A stretch of DNA of 64,000 bases from Chalara sp. BL73 (Eukaryota > Ascomycota > Leotiomycetes > Helotiales). The first letter of the stretch is position 1. Every line of letters begins with the position of its first letter. The stretch covers positions 1,674,001-1,738,000 of the forward strand of contig CAKJVC010000068.1 of the NCBI GenBank assembly GCA_918026815.1, read 5' to 3'. Below, in pieces: positions 1 to 11,826 of the stretch. The notes below the pieces were generated by a model. The model did not search any database and was not told the origin of the DNA. It worked only from the letters and a program-made list of their open reading frames with translations. Position numbers and translations under genes: made by a program.

Positions 1-415
1 AAGAAATAAGGATGAGATCTGGAGAAGGAGAGAACTGCAGGGAGGCTATTAACTTTATCTCAAGTACCGCACGAGGAAGTAGCAATTCTTCTACCATGTG
101 TGCTCGGCGGCAATGGCGTAGGAAGCTCACATTTAGGAAGGTCCGCTTCGTAGCTTCCTTCCAAGCTTCAAAATTTCCCAGTAAACCTTGTGCGACTGCC
201 ACCTTGCTTCTAAACTTTTACGTCACAATAGCTCATAGAAGATCCAAGGTATGTCTTGTTGCTGGAAAGGACGAGAACAGGCAAGTGATATCTCGGCGCT
301 GTGGTACTAAATTTGATCTTTCATACAACGGTTTGGATGGCATGGGCAAAGAATAAAGGAAATGGCACTTATTAACACTCAGGAATACCGATATTTGTTT
401 ACCAATGACGCTGCT
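1..415. other. No gene recognised at left edge
   Basis: One open frame spans most of this stretch on the plus strand, but its translation shows no recognisable motif. It may be downstream flank of the decayed transporter. Confidence 0.4.
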
Positions 416-1375
416 TTATGCTTCCATCTTTTTAACATGCGATACCCCCAACTTATTCTTATGGAATGCAAAATTTTCATCCGTCTTATCTTCGGGATTA
501 GGTGAGAAAAGGCACAATGCAGCAGCAACTCCGGTGAAAGCAATGGTTGTGTAAAAGACAGTAATATACGCCTTTGCGCTCGCAACCTGATAGGCTCTCA
601 TCCTTACGGCGAGGATGTCAGCGGAAAGTCCATGAACATTGGCAAATGATCCCGTTATGACGCCTTGAAGAAAGGCCGGGATAGAAGTAGTAGGAAGACC
701 GGCTTCAGCCACAGCCGCTGGAACCATGGCTGGAATAGTTTCGGCCAGGAGCCTATGCAAGACAGAGGCGTATCCAGCGTAGCAAACGCTGGATATGGTG
801 GAACGAATAGTTCCAGAAGCTATAAACAAGAATGTATCAGTGCCATTCATACAATACTTCTTCGAGAGGACTAACCTCCGACTGCAGTTCCTATCTCGCG
901 CTGGTCAAGTAACTCAATTCCCGAATTAAATAGGCACACGCTTTCATTTCGTAGACGTCAAAATCTCGGAGTTAGTTTGCCTATCCGAGAATGTATGAAA
1001 AGGATACAGCTCTTTCAAGAACAAAGTACTCTCAAAACATGCTCAAGGAGTACCTGCATATCTTAAGAGTAGCACAGCTCATAAAATTTCTAACTCGGCG
1101 TACATTTCCACGAAAAGCTGGCCCTTACATCCAATGAAAAATAGGACACCAAAGTCAACTCAGTAGCCATGCTCTTCGTGTCTGGAGCTGCTGCGGCAAT
1201 TACCGCTCCTAATTATTAGTACATCTGTCTTAAATCCGATATATGTTGGCATACTAGTAAGTAAAGTTCCGCCTACCGTAAGTACGGCGACGTATTGATA
1301 TTTAGTTTTTCCTATTGGTTCTGCTAAAAACCCAGCCACAATCTGGCCGAAGTTGATCGAAATGCGCATTATCAT
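416..1375 (-). pseudogene. Decayed TRI12-type MFS transporter (C-terminal part)
   Basis: Two separated minus-strand pieces resemble the C-terminal half of fungal TRI12/siderophore-type major facilitator transporters, which are plasma-membrane proton antiporters of about 550-600 residues. The upstream piece (1160-1375) carries a membrane segment with NFGQIVAGFLAEPIGK. The downstream piece (416-850) carries the late helices, including AYITVFYTTIAFTG, and a charged cytoplasmic tail. Between them lie about 300 bp that should encode roughly 50 residues but are interrupted by stops and frame changes. No N-terminal half is visible upstream before the next gene. I infer a truncated, broken relic. The alternative, a very divergent multi-intron gene, is unlikely because the first six helices have no place to lie. 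Substrate cannot be told. Confidence 0.6.
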
Positions 1376-1960
1376 AGTAAAATTAGCATTGCATTTGATA
1401 TTGAGATCGTAGACAAATCACTAGATTGGACTGCAGACGAGGAATGTTACATGGTTTGGCAGAAGCCTGACCTGCTTGTGAGATCAGTTCCTGTGAAAAC
1501 TGTATAGAACATTGCAGTTGGTTCTCGATGAGGTCTAGGTATCTATATTGAGGGTCTAGGCTTAAACAACGCTTCTCAACTGCCTCTCTCGCACGTCAAA
1601 TTTGGATAGATATAACCATGCGCAGCTACAGCGATTGTCTTGTATTCTCTCGTTTCTTGAGATGACGAGCCCGTTTCTTGATTTTCGCGCAGAAGACAGA
1701 CGATAAGCAGCTTTAACAGAGGTCAAAAGTCAGTATCGAAGCTAATAATGAAATAATCACAAAGTCTGGCTACGCAAGTGGACACAATATTGTGGAGGTC
1801 ATATAGTAGCTTCTAAACGGGCTTGGGAAAGTGGACAATCTATACCAACGAGTCGTTAGCGCCAAAGCTAGATATCGCTACCTTAGAGAACCTGGGGTAA
1901 ATCGCGGAGACTGGGTGAGGGGCAATCCGGGTGGGGAATTCAGGAATGGTTTCCGAGATA
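1376..1960. other. Intergenic, no gene seen
   Basis: AT-rich spacer with stops in all frames between the transporter relic and the bZIP gene. The transporter N-terminal half would be expected here but is not recognisable. Confidence 0.5.
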
Positions 1961-1995
1961 TTCGGGTGACAATACCCGAAGCCTTTTTTCACGTG
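1961..1995. promoter_or_regulatory. CGG-N10-CCG inverted repeat plus CACGTG box
   Basis: A perfect 7-bp inverted repeat (TTCGGGT at 1961-1967, ACCCGAA at 1974-1980) contains CGG-N10-CCG, the layout bound by many dimeric Zn2Cys6 activators. A palindromic CACGTG follows at 1990-1995. Both lie about 90-120 bp upstream of the bZIP start codon. The factor that binds is unknown; this is a motif-based inference. Confidence 0.35.
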
Positions 1996-2080
1996 CGAAG
2001 GTCACCGTTCGGGCAACTAATTTCTGACAAAATATATCAAGCGTTCCTTTAATCTAGAAATATTTATTCAATGACAGTAT

Positions 2081-3361
2081 ATGGCTAAGATGCCGAAATT
2101 ACGTTCCATCGATTTCCTCAGTCCTGAGCAGCTTCGCAGAAAACGCGAAGGCGACAGGAAAAGTCAGAGATATCTTCGTGATCGAACGAAATTATGCATC
2201 AGTGAGCTCGAGATGAAAGTAGGGGAACTTTCAAGTAAGAATCAAGCGCTCGAAAACGAGTTGTCCCTTCTTCGTTTACAATCAAATTCTCAGCAAAGGC
2301 TGCTGTCCGCTGGTCCAGTTGCAAGTATGAGCCATACAACTGATGAGGATCCTGAGTCCTCTTGCATTGATTTTGGCATAGAATATCCAAATTCAGCAAG
2401 GAACTCTCCCTGGAATAGCGTCTCTCCCGGAATGTATATATCCCCGTTTCAGGACCAGCGTAAGTTGGGCAACTTGGCTCTTCGTCCTGCACTGACTGGC
2501 TTCACAAGCATCAACATCATACTGGACCAGAGTATTAGAAGACACGATATTAATCACATCTCAAAACTTTGAAGTGCCAGGCATTCCTAATGCCCTATCT
2601 GTGCCTTCCTCCAACGAAATTCAAGTCTCAACCGAAAAACAAGTTTGGTCAACATTACCTAAGCATACATCTCCCACGTGTGCCTTGGATCTCGTACTCA
2701 TCGACCTGGTGCACTCTCGCCGCGCATGCGAAGCGGCAGGAGGCAACATTCAAGAATTTCAGAAACGCACTTTCCCCAGCGTACAAAGCTTGCTTAACCC
2801 AGCGCATGAACAGAAGAAGAGTCCCGTCACCACTCGCATTGTCAAAGATATCATTCATGTCATGACCGTTCCAACCCTTCCCGAACAGATTGCCATCCTC
2901 CATGTAATGAGCTCCATAGTCCGCTGGCAGATCTCACCTATCGAATCAAACTACGACAGCATGCCAGAATGGCTGCGCCCCACACCGTCACAACTTACAA
3001 GCAGTCACCCTGCATGGATTGATGTGATAGTGTGGCCTAAGTTAAGGGAGAGAATTTGCAGGTATCAGCAATATCACGATCAGCATCCGATTGTTTCAAA
3101 GCTTTGTAATGAATCGATTTCGATCAATTGGCCGTACGAGGCCTCGGACATGGTCATCCAGATCAATGGTGCGGAGACGATTCTGAATCCTATCTTTGAA
3201 CGACATATCAAGAACTTGAATAATTGGACGCTGGGGAAACGCATTCTGGAGGTGTAAGTACGCTCTGGCCTTCGTTTGTCAGGTGCTAACATGAATTGAG
3301 CAGATATCCTGAATTCAGAAATGAAGTCAACATTGGACCGTCAAGAGAGTCAAGCGTTTGA
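2081..3361 (+). CDS. bZIP transcription factor with DUF3425 domain
   Basis: Three exons, 2081-2459, 2539-3253 and 3304-3361, give 383 residues. The introns (GTAAGT...TAG and GTAAGT...CAG, 79 and 50 bp) restore frame exactly. Residues about 18-65 form a bZIP-like region: a basic segment (RRKREGDRKSQRYLRDRTK) followed by a short leucine-zipper/coiled coil. The C-terminal 200 residues match DUF3425, with the family's typical SHPAWIDVIVWPKLRE stretch. Such proteins are nuclear regulators; many sit beside metabolic or transporter genes they may control, here a decayed TRI12 transporter. The canonical bZIP basic region has Asn where this protein has Gly (EGDR for ENDR), so DNA contacts may differ. 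A tiny upstream reading frame starts at 2071 and overlaps the start codon. Confidence 0.82.
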
Positions 3362-3981
3362 TAGTAGGCATAGTGCAGTTACACGCTCGTCCTCCACAAA
3401 CACTGCCTATTTAAGCATTCTGAGAGGAACGTCTCGTCATCCCTAAGGACAATCGGAACACGATGAAGATTTGGAAAGCTCAATTTTCTAGATCGTGCTC
3501 TGTTACAATATCTCCAAGACTCAGATATCCAAGGCTCAGACTCAAGAATCCGCCCCTTCCTATGCGCTGCGATGTATTTCGCCGACAACTTCTTTTCATA
3601 TACAGACCGGTATTATCTAGACTAATTTGATTACCTAGGCCGATTGTGTGTAGGCATCACAGAGACAGCTGCGGAGATACGAATCGGCAATATTATGAGA
3701 CATTGGATCAAACGCATAATCGTTCTTCTACGCATTTGATTAAAGGTAGTCGCAATCAGATAAGGGAAGGAGGGAATAGCCTTGCTAGAGCTTTATCGTT
3801 TGGTCTGCTGTTTGGGGCTATTAAATTAATAAATTAAGCGTAAACGAGTATTGAACACACCGACCATCTATCAGTATAGCAACTGCTCTCCATTATGTGA
3901 TTCATTATTTGTCATTCTTAATGTTACCTATTCTGAGGCGAACTGTGTGTCCATTGCCATTATCATAGGCTATATCTTGAT
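3362..3981. other. Intergenic between convergent genes
   Basis: AT-rich spacer between the 3' ends of the bZIP and GH36 genes. Short open frames on both strands have no recognisable content. Confidence 0.5.
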
Positions 3982-6900
3982 TCAGTGAATTGCGTTGAGA
4001 TGAATTAATACTTCAACCTCATTGCTCCAGCCACTAGAAAGCTCCAATTCCTTCCACGCCTTCTCAACATCTATCTCCAAAACATGAACATCAGTCTCGC
4101 TGACGCGGACCGTATGAAGTGGAATGACTTTCCCAAGAATGGTGATAATAATGTGCTCGCTAAACTTGAAAGTTGGAAGCGTTGAGATGTAGATACCAAG
4201 CGTTCCTAAGGCTTTGATATTGGTGTCGATCACGATCCTTCCAGTTTCTAACTTAGTGATCTTGTTATCGACGATTGCGGCTGCTCCAGTCATCTTCCCA
4301 AGAAGTCCAAGGTTTGCGATCCATGTCGTTAAGTCTGTTTTGTCCTCATAGAAACCGCGGAGTGGATACGCGGAGAGAACTATGCACGATAATGATCAGT
4401 AAGTTGTTCTACAGAGAATTTGGGTTTAACCTTTTTTGGATGGCGGTGAGACAAAATGAGAGGCAATGAAGCTTGAAGTTCGGAAACATGGTTGTGTGAT
4501 ACATACTGTCATAACCTCGGATTCCGAGGGATACATAGAGTAACGAATTTGGATCAACTACTTGGATTGGGGGTGATATGATGCCACTTGAGTGTGCGCG
4601 GACAATATACAATTGAGCTTCTACCACGCCTGGAAACTTAGAAAGCGGAATAATTTCACTTATGTGACGCTGTGAGACATTGAAGAAGCCGATCATTCCA
4701 GTCCCAGTACCGGCAGCACCTAAACAAAGTTAGTTGTGGAAATCTGTTAAAGGGTCAATTAAGCAGGACACACCATGATATGTACCAACGAGGAGCAGTG
4801 TATCATCGTCATACCCGTTGTACTGATCCAGTGTCTTTCCAACTACGCTGGGCCGGAATATAACAGTCTTTCCACGGGGATTAGTACCGGTCATCTGGTT
4901 GATGAGACCAAAATCGTGTTGACCAGGCACATCAGTCATATATATCGGGCCACCGCTAACACATCTAGCCGCTGCATGAAACCCAGAATATTCATGCACT
5001 GTCTGGAACATGTCCCAATCAGGTAACAAGTTCAAGTGCTGAGTAAATAATGCATTGTGGGCGTTTGTCCATACATGCCACGGATGACTAGTGGGTATTT
5101 CAGGAAAGAAATCATCAGAGTTGCGGACTAGAATTGGAGGCCTGTTCTGTGGTAACTGGGAGTGGAAAAGTATCTGTGGTGTTTGGGACATGCAAGAAAT
5201 TGCTTTAACGCCAAAGTGCCGCAAGGTAGAAACTGTCCAAGCATCTTGATAGGTCGAAATGAGGTCTCGTCGGGCTTTTGCAGAAACCAATGTATCCAGC
5301 ATGAACTGAGCACTGCAACTGATCAGCTTGTAACAATCTGGGAGGATTAACATTCTCACTCAGTCTTCACTGCGTCAACTCCGCTCTCTGCTAGAAAGCT
5401 GTAAAAGTCATCGTAAAATTTAGGCACATCTTCTTTGGCAATGACAGTCATATGGCCGCCTAATGGCAAATTCCTTCGTTTTGCATCTTCCCGTTCAACT
5501 TCAACCGTCTTATAGGTTTTGGCAAGTTTTCCATCAGGAGCTAGACCCCCCCAATAGCCAAGGATTGCATGCCACACAGCAACATGCTGAATACTCGGAT
5601 GCCTTTTTCGGATTTCGGAGACAAGATTCTTAAGCCCGTTTGGGAAAGCTTCTGGCTCTGCCTCAAATTCAATCCAGCCGTGTTGGAACTGGCCATGACC
5701 TCGATAGTCGATGGACTGCCAATTGTCGTCCATAATGAAATTAGTAACGTTGATTTGGTTTTCGGCTAAAGTTTCCACAGCCTTCAAGACTTTCTCCGCA
5801 GTGAGTCGCTGTCCCAAGGCATTCCACGTGCAATAAGTCAAACCATCGTACCAGTTCTCTGCCCATACCTTTGCAATTTCATCACCAGTCTTCATGGCCT
5901 CAAACTCTCGTTGTTGCTCTCCAGTCAATGTTTCTACTTTTGCTACAACGCCTCTGGCATGATACATGACGGCAGCATTGGCTGACTCAAAATCATCACC
6001 CAGCCCGACGAGAACTTTGACTGTCTTCTGCTCGGTGCTATCATTACGAGCATGTAGATTCACGCTCCCATCAACGCTTGTGAAAAGAGTCATCACATCA
6101 TCAATACCACTAATGGCAAGCAGGACCAAGTGCTTTCCGCTCAAGCTAAGAAAAGAACACAACACAGCATTTTTGTCAAGATCAAAGTGATTCTTGCCTT
6201 GCCTTGGCGCCAGCCATGGAGACCAAATACGAATCAAAGCGAACCATCTTTCAGTGTTAGCGAAGTCCAATATGAAGGAGATGAGGGAGGCACTTCGAAG
6301 CGACGGATGCCACTGCTTACCTTGAGAATTTACCATGACCCCAAGGCAGACCAAAAGTGATGTCCTTAAAGGTAGATTTCTCGCCATCAGCGGCGTCGAT
6401 AGGCGCTTCCACCGACCATATCGTCGTGCCGGGTGATTGACTTAGATGGCTTCTCACTTGTAAACCAGGGTTGAGATTCTCAACGTAGTCGGACAGGTTG
6501 TTGGAGATGGCGTCTGTGGCAGTGGCCGTTTTCAGCAATATAGATCCGTCTAGTGTTCCTTGATGATCCTTGACCCATTTCCAGGATTGACTTGGGTTAT
6601 TTCGAAATTTGATTGTAAAATTTGTTGGAAGATCAATACTTAGGGGACAAGCGAAATATAACTTTTGTAGATGAGATGTGAGTTTTGGAGATTGGAGCGA
6701 AATAGGATGACTTTTAGTATTTGCTACCGGCTCCAATGGGACTTCGTGCCAGTCTTTTCCTCCTGAGTGCCATAACGATACCTGCCAAGGATCCCCAGCT
6801 CGACCAGCATCAACCTCAAGCAAGGCTGTGAAGGTAGTGATATGTTTGTCTATCTGTGTGACCTGGCCCAAGGCGGGAAAGGTAGATAGTATGGCCTTCA

Positions 6901-7003
6901 TGACGGGAGAGTCGGGCGAAGGACGGCCTTTTTGCTTTGGAATATATGCAGCCTGGAAAACCTCGTTACCATCAGTTGGGCTGATGAAAGTTTGCTCTGT
7001 CAT
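3982..7003 (-). CDS. GH36 raffinose-synthase-like alpha-galactosidase
   Basis: Five exons, 7003-6321, 6247-5360, 5312-4774, 4719-4507 and 4379-3982, give 906 residues, the usual length of fungal raffinose-synthase-type GH36 proteins. Introns are 47-127 bp and all phases agree. The GH36 catalytic signatures are visible: DDNWQS in the barrel, VKTDAQ around residue 524 (nucleophile Asp, split across an intron) and SGGPIYMTD ending near 651 (acid/base Asp). No signal peptide is seen, so it is probably intracellular. The likely substrates are raffinose-family alpha-galactosides; whether it hydrolyses or transfers galactose cannot be told. The start at MTEQTF is preferred over an in-frame ATG 16 codons upstream, which adds a poorly supported hydrophobic extension. 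It converges with the bZIP gene. Its upstream region is shared with the MSY1 gene. Confidence 0.92.
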
Positions 7004-7576
7004 TTTCAAGCACCCAAGGGTACAATATACATATATATCCCAAAAAGTCAAGCAGAATGAGTTCTAAGAACGACGACGAGAATTAGACGTACGTGAAAAG
7101 AAAAGAGAAATTTAAAGGAGCGAATGGATCTACAGCCGCTTGTTTGATAGGTGTGAACTGAGATGTATTGCACTGTTGTTCCTGCAGCAAGAGCGGTACC
7201 GGTGTATGAAATGGGTTACACTAGGGACACTGTTCACATGGTGAGAAAGGAGGGGAAGGCAAGAGTGGTCAATGATGCAAGCTTAGCAAAAAATAGCATA
7301 TTGTTCTGCTCACACCCTTAGACAAGACGCCTGTAGGCGTGGTTTTAGTATATTCAGGTGTGGATATAACATCATTCCCTAAAAGACGATATTGAGGCAT
7401 TCCTATAGGCCTGACGGGGCTTTTCTTTAGCGCATCGTATGAAGCACCCGTTGGCTGACTGGATGCAGGTCTCACCGCCAGATTCAGGACTAACTTTTTT
7501 CTGCCAACACTTCACGATAGATCAACAGCCTAGTCTTTCTAAAGCGATTGTTTAGCTGCTACGCGTTGTTAATGAC
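7004..7576. promoter_or_regulatory. Divergent promoter region between GH36 and MSY1 genes
   Basis: A 573 bp spacer separates two divergent start codons. I see no clear TATA box or dyad. The 5' signals of both genes must lie here. Confidence 0.5.
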
Positions 7577-9818
7577 TTGATGCCAGTTGAAGCTGTTGCC
7601 ATTATGGCATCACTTTCATTAGCACGAGGTCCAGCTCGACCAGCTATCTACAACTCTTCTAGATGCGTCATTCAAACGACCAAGAACTCTCAGCGGGCGA
7701 CAAGACGGTGGATCGGAACGAAATACCTCGCGAAGATAGCAGATGCCGAGTTGAAATGGCAGGAGCGAGCTTTAGATATTCGGGCTGGAGATAAGAAGAG
7801 TATCCTCGATATTCTAGAGGAGCGTGGCTTGGTCGAACAAGTAACTGGGTACTTCACCAACATCACAGTACACATTTAAATACTTATCAAACTGCTTAGG
7901 ACTCGGGAAGAAGTCAATGACATGTTGATAGATGACCGGCTCGGAGCCTACGTTGGCATTGATCCCACCGCCGCTTCTCTACACGTTGGACATATGCTTC
8001 CACTCATGACCCTTTTCTGGATGTACGTACATGGGTATCACGCCGTAACATTACTAGGAGGGAGCACTGCGAAATTTGGCGATCCAACCGGGCGGACGAC
8101 TGCAAGAGAACCTGTTCATCGAACAGTGAGAGTGCAGAACATGGCGAGCATGCATTTCCAGTTGAAGAAGCTATGGCTTAATGTTGAAGCATATGCGCTT
8201 AAGTACGACTATAAGTGGGAGTGGGCTTGGAAGAGAGCTCTTGTTAATAACAATACATGGCTCGGCAAACTTACGTGGGTGGAGGCACTATCAATCATAG
8301 GCTACACACCAACTAGCCCAATGTTTGCGAAAAGAACGTGAGTAAAGAAGGACTGCCAATGGATGCTCAAGTAGACTAATGTCGACCAGAGTTAAAAACA
8401 AGCTTTCTGATAGCGAGCAAGGACTCACCTACGCAGAACTTTCGTACCCTCTCATGCAAGCTTGGGATTGGTGGCATATGTACAACACAATGGGTGTTAG
8501 GGTGCAGATTGGTGGATCCGATCAATATGGGAACATTACAGCTGGAGCAAAAGCTGTCAAACACATTGCAGTTACACATCCATCCCCCGAATTGCCAAAG
8601 AGAACCACGAAACCTGCGTTTGGACTGACAACCCCGCTTCTCACGACATCTTCTGGAGCAAAGTTTGGCAAAAGTGCGGGAAACGCGATATGGCTTGACG
8701 AAAACATGACAAGTCCCTACGATCTTTACAAGTATTTCCTGGGAACATCGGATGCCGATGTTGGGAGTTATCTCAAAAAGTTTACGTTTATGCCTATTGG
8801 GGACATTGATAAACTTGTGAAGGAGCACATGGAGGACGCTTCCAAACGAAAAGCCCAGCATAAGCTCGCTTTTGAGTTTGTCGAGCTCATCCATGGCGTC
8901 AAAGTTGCTGAGGAAACACAAGCCCAGCATCATGCTATTTTCCAGAAGCCTGCTGTGGATGCCAGTAGGGATCTTGTCGGGGCGAGTGCTTTGAGAGAAG
9001 CCCAAGTAAATCTGAACAATCGACCTAGAGCGCAATTGAAGCTTCCTCGAACCCTCATTGTAACGAAAAGCATCGGAAAGGTTCTTCATGCTTGTGGACT
9101 GGCAGATTCTGCATCCGAAGGACATCGACTTGCATCCCTCGGAGGCGCATGGATAGGTGCTGGCGCTGATCGCAAAAAGGAGTCCATGAGAGATGGTGCT
9201 GTAAATTGGAATCCGATCAAGACATGGAAACCAGAAGAGACCAAGAATTTCTTGGTGGACGACTCGCTGCTCCTGCTCAGACGTGGAAAGGCCAACGTTC
9301 GCTTCATCGAGGTGGTTGAGGATGAAGAGTATGAGAAACTGGGTTTGAGATATCCCGGTGACGGCAAGGGTCCGATTGATCCAACACATCGTAGTTCAGC
9401 TGATCTTACGCAGAAGCACTCACCAAGACTGCCTTCTGTTGTAGCGGCAAGCGCCCCGAAACCAGAAGCGAACTATCGTCCAGCGTGGACAGATATGCAG
9501 AATAGTATGAGAGAAGATGCATTGGAAGAGATAAAGGAGGCACACAGGGATGCAGAATGGGGAGTGGATGGATCGCCTAGACTGGACAAGGCGGACAGGC
9601 TGATTGAGGATAACATCGGCCCAGCTGAAAGGTTGGAAATGTTGCGACGTCAGTTTGAGAGGGATATCCAGGGAAAGCAGCTGAAGTTTGAGAAGAAACA
9701 TGCTCCAAAGGGCAAATTTATGGGTCATGGCCTCCCAAGAGGCCCGGCACCTGGAGAAGAATGGGCACCGCAAAGGTCATCTAGGAATGAGGAGTGGGGG
9801 GGTCGGGGGAAGAAGTAG
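7577..9818 (+). CDS. MSY1: Mitochondrial tyrosyl-tRNA synthetase
   Basis: Three exons, 7577-7848, 7900-8337 and 8390-9818, give 712 residues; introns are 51 and 52 bp. Class Ic synthetase signatures are present: YVGIDPTAASLHVGH (HIGH motif, about 119-122), QIGGSDQYGNI (tyrosine/AMP binding) and KFGKSAGN (KMSKS, near 327). An S4-like C-terminal domain follows (TLIVTKSIGKVLHACGLA), then a charged tail of about 170 residues. The N-terminus is basic and hydrophobic, suiting mitochondrial import. An in-frame start at 7604 is equally possible. The protein charges mitochondrial tRNA-Tyr. In Neurospora and relatives the orthologue (CYT-18) also folds group I introns; whether this one does is not visible from sequence. 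In-frame continuity across both introns supports the model. Confidence 0.94.
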
Positions 9819-11826
9819 TATATATGTTGAGGCAATTCCCGGGGGAAAAGGCAGGGAATATATGTAGACTACAACCATGTAACAATAGTTGCAGATGTAC
9901 GATAAAGACTATGTTGTACGATATGAAGTACGATAAGAGGAATCCATCTCATCAAGCCCAAAGGCTCATCACACTTAATCATGTGCTACGCCTTCCTGTT
10001 TTCGCTCAAAGGCAATACTGATAGAACTGCTCACTCAAAGGACAAAGGCCCGATATATTTGGGGGCGGGTACAGATACGCTGGCGTACACATACGCCCCC
10101 AGCGTATATTTTACTAAGCAAAACCCCGGGGAACCTGATCCCAATATGCCGTATCACATAAGAAAGCATTTTACAGTACTGTACATACATCTACTAGTGC
10201 TGACTGGAGAAGATACGATGCTTCAAGGGCAGCCAATCATGTGTTCCTAGGTGTCAAGCATATGTGTGTTATGTGTAGGTTACAAATCATTCGTCTTTTT
10301 GGAAATTGGTTGTATCTGTTACTCAGCAACTGGTTCTGCTTGACACGTATACGCGAAATCACGCACGTAGATTAGTTATGCAAATTGCCCTTCAAACGCA
10401 CGAAATGAGGTTGCATTCGATTTTGTCACTTTCGAGATAGAGTGGGCTTGCCCGAGCCGATACGATCATACAGGTTCTTTCCAGGGCGTGCTGGAAATAT
10501 GGAGGAGCAGAATATTTGGTGCAAAGGCTTTGACAAGATCTCTATCCAACATTTCGAAAAGGTTCGAAAAGGTTGCGGGGAGGCAGCTATGCTTCCTTGG
10601 CATGCAGCCCTATCCGGGTTTCTGGTGGCGTGTCCCACTGGCGAGACCGCTGAATCTGCCTTACTGGTATTTAGCCAGCATGCAAGATTGAAGTTGCTCA
10701 CCGCTTCTTAATAGTAGTTTTTTTTTTTGGATTAAATCAAGTTGACTTACCGAGTAGATTGGAACCTGCCCGACCTGCCATCTTGTGATGCGTTGTTTGG
10801 CCAGGGGCCTTTGGTAACCGGCTCTGTATGAACAAATTATCATTTGTCAGGCCATGTCAATCACATCACGTTACTCCATAGCAAGGCACCCTCCTGAAAG
10901 GGCTCCTTGCATCTGTTCCAAAAGTTGGCCATACCAACAATGGTAAATGGTTTGGTGTCGCTTGCAGGACCTTAGATGGCTCAGCTCAGGCTTTGGCAAG
11001 AAATGCTGAGATGCTGGCAAATACTGAAAGCAAGAATGTGGAGGTTTTGTTCTTAATATCTAGCTGCCTAGAAACCGACTCAATAGGCTCAGACAACCTT
11101 ACCGTGATTCTTGGAGTCCTCGTTCATACACCACTCACATTGAGTTATGGCTATATCCGCCTTATGCTGCGTTACCATCAGTGCCTAGTTACCCTCAGAT
11201 GCGATGTGCTTAACGATTGCTTGCCTACAGAAAGGTTGTTAAAATAAGGTTTGCTTTCTAATTAATAATTAATATATCGTCCAGTTATTCTAGGCACAAA
11301 TATGTTTCCTTCAGGATTCAAAGAGCTACCTATTGCTGGCTAGCTCAGAAATGCCGTATGATGTCCCGTTATCTAGTCAGCTTAAGGTTAGCTCTCCCAT
11401 CTCATCCATGTGGGATCCCCATGCGCCAAAAGGTCCATACACAAAAACAGGGGTGGGATGGCAGAGAGTGGGACTGTTTTAAAGTTTGGGGCGTTGCATG
11501 CATCTCCATCGCCTTTTCAAAGCCCATGTACTGTAAGCTTATGTCGATAAACTTTACTGCAGAATTCCACAACCAGCTTGATACCCACCTCTTAGCATTC
11601 TATCATATCCTCTGCCTGAGGCAGGAATCGCTGTGCATCTATTTGCATCGCACCTGCGCGTATCCTTACCTCTTATCGCGTCTTATTTGATTTTGAAATT
11701 ATCGTTATTATCAAAGCCCAGTGTAATAAGGGGGGAAAGATAAATCCTTTTTAGCTCAACAGTCTTCCGCAATACAGAGCCTACTGTGCCGCCAGAAAAT
11801 TATCAAGAATCAACTGAAGTCACAGC
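9819..11826. other. Gene-free stretch of 2 kb
   Basis: No protein family was recognised in any frame. It contains the hairpin at 10075-10107 and a short poly-T tract near 10720. Open frames at 10426-10711 overlap on both strands and look like chance. Confidence 0.45.
10075..10107. other. GC-rich intergenic hairpin
   Basis: ATACGCTGGCGTA and TACGCCCCCAGCGTAT can pair around a CACA loop, with a few extra C in the right arm. It lies 257 bp past the MSY1 stop codon. Function is unknown; a 3'-end or replication-related structure is possible. Confidence 0.35.

Noticed and set aside
8376..9389. 337-codon minus-strand open frame
   Set aside because: It lies entirely opposite the tyrosyl-tRNA synthetase third exon, which has clear catalytic motifs.
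10426..10711. Overlapping 90-codon frames on both strands
   Set aside because: Open on both strands at once, no motif, no splice context; looks like a chance GC-balanced stretch.
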